The position numbers and the translations under genes were made by a program. A stretch of DNA of 64,000 bases from an uncultured Flavobacterium sp. (GTDB lineage: Bacteria; Bacteroidota; Bacteroidia; Flavobacteriales; Flavobacteriaceae): the NCBI RefSeq assembly GCF_946481155.1, contig NZ_CAMLMK010000002.1, positions 23,128-87,127 on the forward strand, given 5' to 3'. Within the stretch, counting starts at the first letter, position 1, and every line of letters starts with the position of its first letter. A model generated the notes under the pieces. That model saw only the letters and a program-made list of their open reading frames with translations. It was not told the DNA's origin and searched no databases. Shown piece after piece: positions 33,570 through 42,819 of this stretch.

Positions 33570-34828
33570 TATTTTACCGGTATTAAAAGTGTAACAGTAA
33601 TTCCTTTGTCTGCATTATTTGCTGCGGATATCTTCCAATTGTGCAGGTTGCATATTTTTTTTACATAATACAATCCCAACCCGAAACCATTAACTTCATT
33701 GCTTTTGGCGGAAGGGATTCTGTAGAACTTATCAAAGATAAACGAAATATTTTTTCCGGAAACCCCAATGCCATTGTCGATAAACTCAATTTTTAACGCC
33801 TGATTTTGTTCTGTTAACCGGATAGTGATTTCGGGTTGGCCTTCGCAATATTTGATGGAATTGTCTATCAGGTTATAAACGAGATTCGTGAAATGGAATT
33901 CATCGGCTTCGATCAGATAGTCTTTTGCTTCAGCTGCAATTCTTACTACTGTGGAAGGGTATTTCAGCTGGATGTTCTCGATGACCGAAGTCAGAATAGG
34001 AACGATGGAAATTTCCTTTTTATCCAGAATCAAAGGCGAATTGTCGGATTTTGCAATGTTGAGGATCTTTTCGATATGGCTGTTCAGTTTCTTACTTTGA
34101 TCAACAATAATCCCGGTATATTTCTCGAGTTTATCATCCGATTTTATCTTCTCCTGTGTCAGCAGATAATTCGAGGCAATCAAGATGGAAGACAATGGCG
34201 TCTTGAATTCATGCGTCATATTATTGATGAAATCCCGTTGCAGTTCGGAATATTTCTTCTGCTGTAAGAGCGTGAAAATAGAATACACATACACCAGTAA
34301 AATCACAATCAGCGCCAGCGAAAGCACAAACCAGAACTTCATTGAACTAAACAGGTAACTGGTCTCATTTGGGAAACGGATGGCGAAATAATAAACCAGA
34401 TTCTTATGCTTAGGAAAATAAACAGACGGCTTGGTTTTCGATTTATCAGAAAAGGAAATATAATTGCCATATACCATTTCGTCACTGTGGCAATTGTACA
34501 TGGCATATTCGAAATCCGTGGTAATGTTTATTTTCTCGAATTCCGTCTTTAAATAATACTCGAGGATTTCGGGATCAAAATCGTTTTCAACATTTACGAT
34601 ATAATAATCGTTGGAAATTTTCTGCACCGGATTCTCGGAGGGCAGATCGCTATTTGTTCCTTCGTATAGTTTTTTAGCAACCTCTAATAAAGCAATATGT
34701 GCCTTCTGGCTGAATTTTTTCTCTTCAAGTGTAAAAGCCTGCTTCGTCCAGAGTAATTGCGCTACAAGAATCCCAATGATCGCCACCAGGCCAAGAACAA
34801 TTATCGTATTTAGTTTGTTTATTTTCAA
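33569..34828 (-). CDS. Sensor histidine kinase with a non-ATG start
   Basis: A 419-residue membrane kinase: first helix 7-27, periplasmic sensor about 28-160 with few recognisable features (YNCHSDEMVYG), second helix 163-187, then HisKA with the phospho-acceptor H206 in NNMTHEFKTPLSS, the N box DNSIKYC, the G1 box DNGIGVSG and the G2 box GFGLGLYYVKKI. The frame starts at TTG 34828; an in-frame TAG lies two codons upstream and no ATG occurs before about residue 110, so translation must use TTG or the ATA two codons later. The stop overlaps the response-regulator start. No consensus promoter is clear. Confidence 0.93.
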   Translation of the reverse strand: MKINKLNTIIVLGLVAIIGILVAQLLWTKQAFTLEEKKFSQKAHIALLEVAKKLYEGTNSDLPSENPVQKISNDYYIVNVENDFDPEILEYYLKTEFEKINITTDFEYAMYNCHSDEMVYGNYISFSDKSKTKPSVYFPKHKNLVYYFAIRFPNETSYLFSSMKFWFVLSLALIVILLVYVYSIFTLLQQKKYSELQRDFINNMTHEFKTPLSSILIASNYLLTQEKIKSDDKLEKYTGIIVDQSKKLNSHIEKILNIAKSDNSPLILDKKEISIVPILTSVIENIQLKYPSTVVRIAAEAKDYLIEADEFHFTNLVYNLIDNSIKYCEGQPEITIRLTEQNQALKIEFIDNGIGVSGKNISFIFDKFYRIPSAKSNEVNGFGLGLYYVKKICNLHNWKISAANNADKGITVTLLIPVK

Positions 34829-34944
34829 AGATTCCTAGTTTTTTGATACTGTAATATTAGGCAAAATTTAGCTTCCATTCTTGTGTTAACAACTCATTAA
34901 CAAACGTTAGATACTGCTTAACAAAGGGATGCAGGGATTAGTGC

Positions 34945-34952
34945 TACTTTTG
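34945..34952 (+). promoter_or_regulatory. -7 promoter element of the DUF1573 gene
   Basis: TACTTTTG matches TAnnTTTG, about 48 bases before the ATG at 35001; the leader is A-rich. Confidence 0.4.
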
Positions 34953-35000
34953 AAATGTTCAAACCAACGAACAATCAATCTAATTTAAAAAACGAATATT

Positions 35001-35405
35001 ATGAAATCAATTAAAATTTCTCTTTTGGCCCTGACATTTGGTTTAATGTCATTTTCCGGAGTTTCAATCATCAAACCTTCTGTAGTGACTGTTGGAGACA
35101 GTACTTCCGTAAAATGGAAAAGCGAGGTAATCGATTTAGGTGAAATTCCGCAAGGAAAACCGGTTACTATCGATTTTGAATTTACTAATGTAGGTAAAGA
35201 AGCAGTAATCATTACAAATGTACAGGCTTCCTGCGGTTGTACCGCTACGGATTATACCCGTGAGCCGGTGGCACCCGGAAAAAAAGCTACTATAAAAGCT
35301 ACTTTCAATGCTGCGGCAAAAGGAGCGTTCTCTAAAACGGTAACCGTTACCACAAACGCAGATAAGGCTCCTAAAATGCTTAGTTTTAAAGGAACAGTAA
35401 AATAA
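35001..35405 (+). CDS. DUF1573 periplasmic protein
   Basis: A 134-residue protein with an N-terminal signal (KISLLALTFGLMSFSG). The mature part is a single immunoglobulin-like DUF1573 domain: VIDLGEIPQGKPVTIDFEFTN (about 46-66), VQASCGCTATDYTREPVAPG and FKGTVK at the end. The family is abundant in Bacteroidota and its role is unknown. The paired Cys in ASCGC could form a disulfide or bind metal. It is a single-gene unit with a terminator. Confidence 0.85.
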   Translation: MKSIKISLLALTFGLMSFSGVSIIKPSVVTVGDSTSVKWKSEVIDLGEIPQGKPVTIDFEFTNVGKEAVIITNVQASCGCTATDYTREPVAPGKKATIKATFNAAAKGAFSKTVTVTTNADKAPKMLSFKGTVK

Positions 35406-35427
35406 TTATACGGTTGATTATTTATAT

Positions 35428-35467
35428 AAAAAATCCCCACAGCTATCAGGTTGTGGGGATTTTACTT
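35428..35467. terminator. Bidirectional terminator after the DUF1573 gene
   Basis: AAAAATCCCCACAG, loop, TTGTGGGGATTTT. Confidence 0.9.
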
Positions 35468-35482
35468 TTTTAAAGAAACAAT

Positions 35483-35926
35483 TTATCTTTCTTTAAGCAA
35501 TGCTGTAAATTTTTCTTTTTGATCCTTAGTAAGGAAACTCATAATCTGGCGGTCTGTCGCGTCCAATGTTGCCTGTTGCTCCAGTGCTTTATTTTCTTCA
35601 GAATCTTCTTTTGCTGCTATGGCTACTTGCTTTTTCTGACTGTCGATCAGCGTGTTGGTAATAACAATTACCTGAAGCTCGTCCAGATTTAATCGTGTTT
35701 TTAACTTCTCGACGGTCTTGGCAATCGTTTCTTCCCTGAGTTTGTCCTTTGATTCTTTGGACAATTTGGAAGTGTCCGTAAGCGGCATGTTTTTTCTTCT
35801 TCCGTACCCACTCGGGCCGTATCCATTGTAAACACTATATGGATCGCTGTAAACGTCCTGCGCGGCTGCTTCCGTGGCAGAAAATAAAAGCAAGGCGATC
35901 GCTACTGTTTTTTGTATTAGGTTCAT
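35483..35926 (-). CDS. Secreted helical protein, Spy/CpxP-like pattern
   Basis: A 147-residue protein with signal peptide MNLIQKTVAIALLLFSATEA and likely cleavage at AAAQD. A Gly/Tyr-rich stretch (YSVYNGYGPSGYGRRK) precedes helices with EETIAKTVEKLKTRLNLDE and MSFLTKDQKEKFTALL, the LTxxQ-like pattern of small periplasmic Spy/CpxP-type chaperones in Bacteroidota. The assignment is by pattern only. It converges with the DUF1573 gene. Confidence 0.7.
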   Translation of the reverse strand: MNLIQKTVAIALLLFSATEAAAQDVYSDPYSVYNGYGPSGYGRRKNMPLTDTSKLSKESKDKLREETIAKTVEKLKTRLNLDELQVIVITNTLIDSQKKQVAIAAKEDSEENKALEQQATLDATDRQIMSFLTKDQKEKFTALLKER

Positions 35927-36003
35927 GCAATCAGTTTGATTATGAGCCGATAAAAATACGCTTTTTTTAGGAAAAGAGGCTGTGCACCTAAATTACAACT
36001 TAA

Positions 36004-36930
36004 TTACTTTACAAGACGAACGCTTTTCATAATCAGGGCTTCGTATGCAAATAGCTTATGAAAATCGAAACTCACTCTTTCATAGCCCTGTTTTCTCCAT
36101 TGGGAACCCCAGGAGTTTTTAATTATAAATCCTTCCGAATCATAACCAATGATAGTTACTACATGACCGTTATACTGATTTTTGTTTGCATCAGATTTTA
36201 GTACTGTATATTCTCCTTTTGCAATCCTGTCGGCAAGATCAGGTACACTGTTTTTTAATACGGAATACTGATACATCTTTCCGTCGGGCGCTTGGATGTT
36301 ATAGCCGAGGTCAGGTGTTATTGAAGTAAAATTAACGGAAGGATAAGCCGCCCATGCGGGAGCATATAAATTGTAACTCACGGGAATAGCCCGAACACTG
36401 CCACTCAGCAGCAGTTTAAGATATTCCACATTTTGCGAGGAGGCTCCGTCAAGGTATTCAGCCTGGTTTAGGAAAATTTTTGCTTTTCCTCTGTATTTCA
36501 TTATCATTTCCACAAAGCCGAGGTCGCCTTCATATAAATATTTTACAAGCTCAGTGTCTGAAGGATGCCATGTTTTAGTAGCCTCCGGATTATAAGGAAG
36601 GTCTTCTTCCATAATAGCACCATCGGTTTGCAGTCTTTCAACATACTTTTTAAGGAATTGTCCCTTTTCCGTTGGTTCGCCTTTGACATAATCATAGGCT
36701 TTTTGCGCTCCATAAAGATACTTTTCGCTTAGATCCTTTGGCGCTCCATCGAAAGTTTCCAAAGCAGCTGCAATTCCAAAAGCACTGCAGGTGTTCCTCA
36801 TCCCTTGGTTCTTAACAGGAGTCTGGTATTTCCAGTGAATTTTGCCGAATAAATCATCAGGCGAAGTCAGGGCTGTTTGCTGTCCAATAGCTGTAAGAGG
36901 CAGCAATAAAAAAATAAAAAGCGTTTTCAT
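36004..36930 (-). CDS. Secreted papain-like (C1 family) cysteine protease
   Basis: A 308-residue protein with signal MKTLFIFLLLPLTAIG. The catalytic Cys is C48 in VKNQGMRNTCSAFGIAA, the His is H256 in NGHVVTIIGYD and the Asn is N272 in KNSWGSQW. The oxyanion Gln is in NQG (residue 42). Only about 30 residues separate the signal from the catalytic core, so a classic papain propeptide is missing; many Bacteroidota C1 enzymes are built this way. It has no T9SS signal, so it is probably periplasmic. It is a monocistronic gene. Confidence 0.9.
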   Translation of the reverse strand: MKTLFIFLLLPLTAIGQQTALTSPDDLFGKIHWKYQTPVKNQGMRNTCSAFGIAAALETFDGAPKDLSEKYLYGAQKAYDYVKGEPTEKGQFLKKYVERLQTDGAIMEEDLPYNPEATKTWHPSDTELVKYLYEGDLGFVEMIMKYRGKAKIFLNQAEYLDGASSQNVEYLKLLLSGSVRAIPVSYNLYAPAWAAYPSVNFTSITPDLGYNIQAPDGKMYQYSVLKNSVPDLADRIAKGEYTVLKSDANKNQYNGHVVTIIGYDSEGFIIKNSWGSQWRKQGYERVSFDFHKLFAYEALIMKSVRLVK

Positions 36931-37030
36931 TTTTTACAATTTTAAGGTTTTGGTATCTTAAAGTTAATGAAAACGCTCAGTATTTTACTACAATAATATG
37001 ATAAATTTTTTATAAAAATAAGGAAGTGAA

Positions 37031-38347
37031 TTAATTCACCGGCTCGCCATATAGGTCAAACTCAGTAGCTTCCGTAATTTTAATGTTTACGAAGTCACCG
37101 GTTTTCACATAATATTTTGCTGCATCGATCAAAACCTCGTTGTCAACATCCGGGCTGTCGAATTCCGTTCTTCCTACAAAATGACCGCCTTCTTTACGGT
37201 CGATGATGCATTTGAATACTTTTCCGACTTTCTCCTGGTTCATATCCCATGAAATCTGCGACTGTAATTCCATAATTTCATTGGCACGGGCCTGTTTCAC
37301 TTCGTCCGGTACATCATCTTCCAATAAATAAGCGTGTGTGTTTTCTTCATGAGAATAGGCAAAACAACCCATTCGGTCAAACTTCATTTCCTGAACAAAA
37401 TCTTTCAGGATATTAAAATCTTCCTGAGTTTCTCCAGGGTAACCTACAATTAAAGTGGTACGTATCGCCATTCCGGGAACTGCTTCACGGAATTCTTTCA
37501 ATAATTTTGTCGTTTTGGCCTGAGTAGTTCCGCGACGCATTGATTTCAGGATATTATCCGAAATGTGCTGCAACGGAATATCGATATAATTACAGATTTT
37601 AGGCTCGCGCTTCATGATTTCCAGAACATCCATCGGGAAGCCGGTAGGGAAGGCGTAATGCAAACGGATCCATTCGATACCTTCCACTTTTACGAGATTT
37701 TCCAATAATTCGGCAAGATTTCTCTTTTTGTATAAATCCAAACCGTAATAGGTCAAATCCTGAGCGATAAGAATTAATTCTTTCACGCCGTTTTTAGCTA
37801 AACCTTGTGCTTCTTTTACCAACTTTTCAATCGGCTGCGAAACGTGTCCGCCACGCATTAAAGGAATCGCGCAAAAACTGCACGGACGGTCACATCCTTC
37901 AGCAATTTTTAAATACGCATAGTTTTTCGGAGTAGTGGTGATTCTTTCTCCCAATAATTCATGTTTATAATCTGCACCCAATGCTTTCAGCAATAACGGT
38001 AATTCAGTTGTTCCGAAATACTGATCCACATTCGGGATTTCTTTTTCTAAATCAGGTCGGTAACGCTCCGATAAACAGCCGGTTACGAAAACCTTGTCCA
38101 CCAATCCGCGTTCTTTCTTATCGGCATATTCCAAAATCATGTTTACTGATTCCGCTTTCGCATTGTCAATAAACCCGCAAGTATTAATTACGATGATGTT
38201 TCCCTCGGTTTCTGCCGGCGCCTCATGTTCCACTTCTTTGCCACTGGCTTTCAGCTGACCCATAAGTACCTCACTGTCATACACATTTTTAGAACACCCA
38301 AGAGTGATTACATTGATTTTGTTTTTCTTTAACGACTTGGTTCTCAT
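37031..38347 (-). CDS. rimO: Ribosomal protein S12 methylthiotransferase RimO
   Basis: A 438-residue radical SAM enzyme that adds a methylthio group to Asp of ribosomal protein S12. The N-terminal MTTase domain has Cys at 18 (LGCSKNVYDSE), in NTCGF and in TGCLSERY. The radical SAM cluster follows in EGCDRPCSFCAIP (CX3CX2C), then a TRAM domain at the C-terminus (GKVFKCIIDRKEGGHFVGR, SPDVDNEVLID). All three auxiliary-cluster cysteines are present. A TAATTTTG box at 38377-38384 precedes the gene. Confidence 0.96.
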   Translation of the reverse strand: MRTKSLKKNKINVITLGCSKNVYDSEVLMGQLKASGKEVEHEAPAETEGNIIVINTCGFIDNAKAESVNMILEYADKKERGLVDKVFVTGCLSERYRPDLEKEIPNVDQYFGTTELPLLLKALGADYKHELLGERITTTPKNYAYLKIAEGCDRPCSFCAIPLMRGGHVSQPIEKLVKEAQGLAKNGVKELILIAQDLTYYGLDLYKKRNLAELLENLVKVEGIEWIRLHYAFPTGFPMDVLEIMKREPKICNYIDIPLQHISDNILKSMRRGTTQAKTTKLLKEFREAVPGMAIRTTLIVGYPGETQEDFNILKDFVQEMKFDRMGCFAYSHEENTHAYLLEDDVPDEVKQARANEIMELQSQISWDMNQEKVGKVFKCIIDRKEGGHFVGRTEFDSPDVDNEVLIDAAKYYVKTGDFVNIKITEATEFDLYGEPVN

Positions 38348-38376
38348 ATATTTACGTTGCTTATTTTAGAAGTGCG

Positions 38377-38384
38377 CAAAATTA
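38377..38384 (-). promoter_or_regulatory. -7 promoter element of rimO
   Basis: TAATTTTG on the minus strand matches TAnnTTTG; a clear -33 TTG is not seen. Confidence 0.45.
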
Positions 38385-38433
38385 CGCTTTTTATAATTAG
38401 GAGCACCATCGTTTGGGAATTTTTTAAAGGTTT

Positions 38434-38495
38434 GGTCCTGCTTTCCGTTACAATCTTCCTGAAAAAGGAAGGATTTTCTCTCCAATCAGGGCTAA
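38434..38495 (-). repeat. Dispersed intergenic element, copy C
   Basis: Read on the minus strand it runs from TTAGCCCTGATTG to GATTGTAACGGAAAGCAGGA. The middle has a hairpin AATCCTTCCT...AGGAAGATT. It is the shortest of the three copies and lies upstream of rimO. Confidence 0.6.
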
Positions 38496-38513
38496 GGGCA
38501 AACTTCAGGAAAT

Positions 38514-38544
38514 AAAAAACCACTCTGAAAGAAGAGTGGTTTTG
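38514..38544 (-). terminator. Terminator after the FadL-type porin gene
   Basis: On the minus strand AAAACCACTCTT, short loop, AGAGTGGTTTTTTATTT. Confidence 0.8.
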
Positions 38545-38562
38545 AATATTTGATACTCAATT

Positions 38563-40089
38563 TTAGAAATTGATTGTATAAGATAGCGTCAGATTGTTCA
38601 TTTTGCTTTGCACCTTAGCAGCATCCGTATAACTGGATAAAAGCGAGTGGTAATAATCTCTTTCTGAATGCGTGAAGGCAAGATCTAATCTGGAATCTCC
38701 AAAATTATAACCCAAACCTGCAGAAAGACTGGTTAAATCACCAACGGTTTTTCCATCCTTGTATGGACTCTGTTCAAAACGGTAACCGCCGCGAAGGCTT
38801 ACTTGTTTCACACGGTATTCCGCGCCAACTCTAAATTCAGAAGCAGTAGTAAGCTCATTTGACATTTGCGTATTTACCGAATTGAAAAACAGTTCATTTT
38901 TAGGTCGGAATGTCGTAGTAGAGTAATCCTTGATGGAATAATCGAAACTGATTAATCCCTGTTTTCCAAAAACGTAAGCGAAACTTCCGGTTACTTTGCC
39001 CGGAGTCTGCAATTTATATTCCGGATAAACCGATACTATGCCTTCATCGAAAAGGTAAGTGGCCTCCTGGTTGGGATTCGGGTCATTCGGACCTGTGTTG
39101 AAAGTAGTGTAAATTGCCTGGGATAATTCGTCTGTAAGACGGTACCATGTTGGCGTTTCAAAAGCTAATCCAAGACGCATATCCTTAGTAACTTTTGCTA
39201 TGACACCAAGATTCATGGAGAATCCGCTTCCGTAAGTGTGCATATCGTTCTGGAAATCAATTGTATGGATTGTCGGGCGGTCTGTATTGTTTGCCGAAGT
39301 ATTGGATTCATAGACCAATGAACTTTGAGTGTAATCCGTGAAATGCGCATTAAAGTTCACGCCGAAATAAATTTTATCCTTGTACGAACTCGAAAGGTTG
39401 ATTGAAACTTTTCCGTTGTATCCTGTCGATGCGAATGAATTTTGCTGATAAAAATTTCCAGCCGGCGCATTTGAAGTATAGCTGTCGGGACCTGTCGGGT
39501 CTATTATGTAGGACTGGTAGCCAAGCCATGCCTGTTGATCCATGAAATTGAAGTCGGTGTAATCATACGTGGTCAGATAGCTTTCCTGAATTCCAGGAAC
39601 GTTGCCCGGACCATTGGCGAATGCTGTAAAATAGTCGCTTATGGAACGATTAGGATTGGTGCCCTGGTAATATACATTATTTTCATAGTCGTTTGCATTT
39701 TCATAATTGATCGCAAACACAAATTTTTTCCAGTCACTGTTTTCTTTGGTGTTGAAAAAAACAAAAGCACCACCCAATTGATTAAGGTCTAAAGTGCTGG
39801 TATTATCGGTAGAAGAATCTCCGAAATAATTTGATTTTCTGGAAGCATTATAATTGCTTAAAGTTCCGGAAGCGGTGTTGTTGCTTAAAATTGCTGTACC
39901 CGCCGGGTTTACATTTATAGATGACATGTCGCCGCCCACGGCACCAAAGGCTCCGCTCATTCCCCGGAAACGGGCTGTCCCCTGAGTATCGTCAATCGCA
40001 TAACGCAACGCCGAAGAAGGACTCGGCTCCTGTGCCTGCACGGCAAACCCGGACAAGCATACAATTAGATAAAGTACTGTTTTTTTCAT
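38563..40089 (-). CDS. Outer-membrane OmpP1/FadL/TodX family transporter
   Basis: A 508-residue beta-barrel protein with signal peptide MKKTVLYLIVCLSGFAVQAQ. The N-terminal hatch region ALRYAIDDTQGTARFRGMSGAFGAVGGDMSSINVNPAGTA (about 28-67) is the FadL-family fingerprint; the NPAGTA hatch is clear. The remainder alternates hydrophobic strands (GVNFNAHFTDY, SGFSMNLGVIAKV) and ends in a terminal Phe (LSYTINF). The family lets hydrophobic compounds such as fatty acids or alkylbenzenes across the outer membrane. It follows the aromatic lipoprotein gene in the same direction, with a terminator between them. Confidence 0.9.
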   Translation of the reverse strand: MKKTVLYLIVCLSGFAVQAQEPSPSSALRYAIDDTQGTARFRGMSGAFGAVGGDMSSINVNPAGTAILSNNTASGTLSNYNASRKSNYFGDSSTDNTSTLDLNQLGGAFVFFNTKENSDWKKFVFAINYENANDYENNVYYQGTNPNRSISDYFTAFANGPGNVPGIQESYLTTYDYTDFNFMDQQAWLGYQSYIIDPTGPDSYTSNAPAGNFYQQNSFASTGYNGKVSINLSSSYKDKIYFGVNFNAHFTDYTQSSLVYESNTSANNTDRPTIHTIDFQNDMHTYGSGFSMNLGVIAKVTKDMRLGLAFETPTWYRLTDELSQAIYTTFNTGPNDPNPNQEATYLFDEGIVSVYPEYKLQTPGKVTGSFAYVFGKQGLISFDYSIKDYSTTTFRPKNELFFNSVNTQMSNELTTASEFRVGAEYRVKQVSLRGGYRFEQSPYKDGKTVGDLTSLSAGLGYNFGDSRLDLAFTHSERDYYHSLLSSYTDAAKVQSKMNNLTLSYTINF

Positions 40090-40106
40090 AATACTGTTTT
40101 TTAACG

Positions 40107-40146
40107 ATAAAAATCCCAGACCAAAAAATGTTTCCTGATCTGGGAT
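40107..40146 (-). terminator. Terminator after the aromatic/glycine-rich lipoprotein gene
   Basis: On the minus strand ATCCCAGATC, loop, GGTCTGGGATTTTTAT. Confidence 0.75.
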
Positions 40147-40159
40147 GATAAGTTTTTAT

Positions 40160-41161
40160 TTATCTTCTTCCTCCGCCCGAACGTCCGCCACCGGAATTAC
40201 CTCCGCCACCAAATGAACCTCCGGAACTTCTTGGTGAAGAATAACTTCCACTATTGCTTCTTGGCGAAGAATAAGTGTTGTTGCTTCTTGGTGAAGAATA
40301 TTCGGTACTTCTTGGTTTCGGCTCGCTTCCCTGATTTACTCTAGGACGCGGTGTAGCATCTTGGTATTGTGTGTTTCTAGGATTCGAATTAGTATTGAAT
40401 CTTGGTCTTGGAACTGAACCGTCCGTGTTTCTCGGATTACTGAAATTGCTTCTTGGATTAGCGAACGTAGCTGTTCTTGGGCGTGGAGACGTGGCATAAT
40501 TTCTTGTTCCGCCTGTGTAAGATCTTCTTCCGCCATAAGTGCTGGTTCTGTCTCCGTTATAAGCATATCCCCCTCTGGTACCTCCTATGTAATGATGATG
40601 GTGATGTCCATAATAAGGATAGTAGTAACCATAATAAGGATAATAGCCATAGTAAGGGTAATTCCAGCCCCATCCATAGTACGGATAATTCCATCCCCAA
40701 CCAAAGCCTATGCTCCAGCTGCTTCCGTAATAAGAATTCCAGCCCCAGCCGATGCTGCTGTAATATGGATAATTCCAACCCCAGCCATAATTGCTGTACC
40801 AGGGTGATGAATAATAGTTTACAGTTATGTTTTGATCATTATCGCCCCATCCGGCATAATTTTCGTTATTATTTCTTGCGGTAGTATCGGTTGATTGTGA
40901 ATTGTAGCCTTCTACATCAGTAAAAACTTCGCTGTTTTCAGAATAAAGGTCCTTGTTAGAGCCGAAATATTCTTTGTATCTGTCGCCTTGAGCAACATTT
41001 TCTTCAGCGTACTTATTGGGTCTTTCGGAAGAACCATAAACGCCGTCATTATCATAATATGACGAGTTTTGATAAGAACCGCAGGAAGAAGCCAAAAGTC
41101 CTACTAATCCAAATAATGCATAAATGGATAATTTTCGGCCGCGTAAGGAATTAGTTTTCAT
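40160..41161 (-). CDS. Trp/Tyr/Gly-rich low-complexity lipoprotein
   Basis: A 333-residue lipoprotein from the ATG at 41161: [20 protein letters not shown]...SSC with lipobox Cys near residue 28; an upstream extension to 41194 is not needed. About residues 115-190 are built of repeats like [11 protein letters not shown] and [12 protein letters not shown], then HHHHH, a [13 protein letters not shown] stretch, and a long Pro/Arg/Asn/Ser tail with repeated SPRSN and PRPR motifs ending [10 protein letters not shown]. No enzymatic domain is seen. Such tracts could give an adhesive or matrix-like surface layer; that is inference. It precedes the FadL-type gene. Confidence 0.8.
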   Translation of the reverse strand: MKTNSLRGRKLSIYALFGLVGLLASSCGSYQNSSYYDNDGVYGSSERPNKYAEENVAQGDRYKEYFGSNKDLYSENSEVFTDVEGYNSQSTDTTARNNNENYAGWGDNDQNITVNYYSSPWYSNYGWGWNYPYYSSIGWGWNSYYGSSWSIGFGWGWNYPYYGWGWNYPYYGYYPYYGYYYPYYGHHHHHYIGGTRGGYAYNGDRTSTYGGRRSYTGGTRNYATSPRPRTATFANPRSNFSNPRNTDGSVPRPRFNTNSNPRNTQYQDATPRPRVNQGSEPKPRSTEYSSPRSNNTYSSPRSNSGSYSSPRSSGGSFGGGGNSGGGRSGGGRR

Positions 41162-41181
41162 ATCAATGGTGTTTTTTATTG

Positions 41182-41209
41182 TTGGACATAACAAAAATAG
41201 TTAGTTTTG
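41182..41209 (+). promoter_or_regulatory. Promoter of proS
   Basis: TTG at 41182, a 17-base spacer and TAGTTTTG at 41202-41209; consensus match. Confidence 0.65.
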
Positions 41210-41262
41210 TCGAACTATTTCATCAAGATAAGTTAAACAATTTTTGTGCCAAAGTATTTAAA

Positions 41263-42741
41263 ATGAGTAAAAATTTAACAAAACGATCCGAAGATTATTC
41301 CAAGTGGTATAATGAACTGGTTGTAAAAGCAGATTTAGCAGAGAATTCCGGAGTGAGAGGTTGTATGGTTATCAAGCCATACGGATATGCAATCTGGGAA
41401 AAAATGCAGGGAGAATTAGACCGTATGTTCAAAGAAACAGGTCATCAAAACGCTTACTTCCCATTATTTGTGCCCAAAAGCATGTTTGAGGCTGAAGAGA
41501 AAAACGCCGAAGGATTTGCAAAAGAATGTGCGATTGTTACTCATTACAGATTGAAAAACGATCCCGATAACAAAGGGAAATTAATGGTGGATCCAAATGC
41601 AAAGCTGGAGGAAGAATTAATCGTTCGTCCAACCAGTGAAGCAATTATCTGGTCTACCTATAAAGGATGGGTACAATCCTACAGAGATTTACCTTTATTA
41701 ATTAACCAATGGGCCAATGTGGTCCGATGGGAAATGCGTACGCGTTTATTTTTACGTACCGCCGAATTTTTATGGCAGGAAGGACATACGGCTCACGCTA
41801 CAAAAGCAGAAGCGGTTGCAGAATCTGTACAAATGATGAATGTTTATGCTGATTTTGTTCAGAATTTCATGGCAATCCCGGTGGTGAAAGGTGTAAAAAC
41901 CGAAACCGAGCGTTTTGCAGGAGCGGAAGAAACCTATTGTATTGAAGCGTTAATGCAGGACGGAAAAGCACTTCAGGCTGGGACTTCGCACTTCTTAGGC
42001 CAGAATTTCGCAAAAGCATTTGATGTGAAATTTGCTAATGCAGAAGGAAAGCAGGAACACGTGTGGGGAACTTCATGGGGTGTTTCTACACGTCTGATGG
42101 GTGCTTTGGTGATGACACATTCCGATGATAACGGTTTGGTATTGCCTCCGAATTTAGCGCCAATCCAGGTAGTTATTGTTCCAATTCACAGAACGGACGA
42201 GCAATTGGATGCGATTTCGGCTCAGGTTGGTGAGTTGGTAAAAGAATTACGTAAATTAAATATTTCAGTTAAATACGACAACAGAACCACGCAAAAGCCA
42301 GGATTTAAATTTAATGAATATGAATTGAAAGGTGTTCCGGTTCGTTTGGCTATCGGCCCGAATGATCTGAAAAACGGAACATACGAGGTTGCCCGACGCG
42401 ATACGTTGACTAAAGAAACGGTTTCCAAAGAAGGAATTGTAACATACATTCAGAATTTATTGGAGCAGATTCAAAACGATATGTTTAATAAAGCATTGAA
42501 TTACAGAGATACACATATTACGGATGCTAATTCATTCGAAGAGTTCAAGGATCTTCTGGAAAACAAAGGAGGTTTCATTGCGGCGCATTGGGACGGTACT
42601 CCTGAGACCGAAGAAAAGATAAAAGAACTTACAAAAGCAACCATCCGCTGTATCGCTTTAGATCGTAAGGAAGAGGCGGGAAGCTGTATGTTTACTGGCA
42701 AACCTTCAGTTGGAAGAGTGCTTTTTGCGAAGGCATATTAG
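41263..42741 (+). CDS. proS: Prolyl-tRNA synthetase, archaeal/eukaryotic-type
   Basis: A 492-residue class II synthetase that charges tRNA-Pro. It begins [20 protein letters not shown] and has the motif 2 region [23 protein letters not shown] and NVVRWEMRT. There is no editing (INS) insertion between motifs 2 and 3; the C-terminal domain ends in Tyr (VLFAKAY), as in the archaeal/eukaryotic-type ProRS used by Bacteroidota. The start is the ATG at 41263; the frame upstream runs into the promoter. Confidence 0.97.
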   Translation: MSKNLTKRSEDYSKWYNELVVKADLAENSGVRGCMVIKPYGYAIWEKMQGELDRMFKETGHQNAYFPLFVPKSMFEAEEKNAEGFAKECAIVTHYRLKNDPDNKGKLMVDPNAKLEEELIVRPTSEAIIWSTYKGWVQSYRDLPLLINQWANVVRWEMRTRLFLRTAEFLWQEGHTAHATKAEAVAESVQMMNVYADFVQNFMAIPVVKGVKTETERFAGAEETYCIEALMQDGKALQAGTSHFLGQNFAKAFDVKFANAEGKQEHVWGTSWGVSTRLMGALVMTHSDDNGLVLPPNLAPIQVVIVPIHRTDEQLDAISAQVGELVKELRKLNISVKYDNRTTQKPGFKFNEYELKGVPVRLAIGPNDLKNGTYEVARRDTLTKETVSKEGIVTYIQNLLEQIQNDMFNKALNYRDTHITDANSFEEFKDLLENKGGFIAAHWDGTPETEEKIKELTKATIRCIALDRKEEAGSCMFTGKPSVGRVLFAKAY

Positions 42742-42768
42742 AAAAAAAACTTTTTTTTCTGCAGAGTC

Positions 42769-42798
42769 TTGTGGGAATAAAAAATAGTTGTATTTTTG
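42769..42798 (+). promoter_or_regulatory. Promoter of the tRNA-Glu pair
   Basis: TTG at 42769-42771, 19 bases, TATTTTTG at 42791-42798; an exact consensus match, about 22 bases before the tRNA. Confidence 0.75.
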
Positions 42799-42819
42799 CA
42801 ACCGCAATTAGAGAAAAGA

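Noticed and set aside
33836..34267. A 143-codon plus-strand frame within the sensor kinase
   Set aside because: Antisense shadow of the conserved HisKA/HATPase domains.
40477..40884. A 135-codon plus-strand frame opposite the aromatic lipoprotein
   Set aside because: It is the antisense of the repetitive coding region; composition (Asn/Ser/His) mirrors the repeats on the other strand, and the minus-strand protein has a signal peptide.
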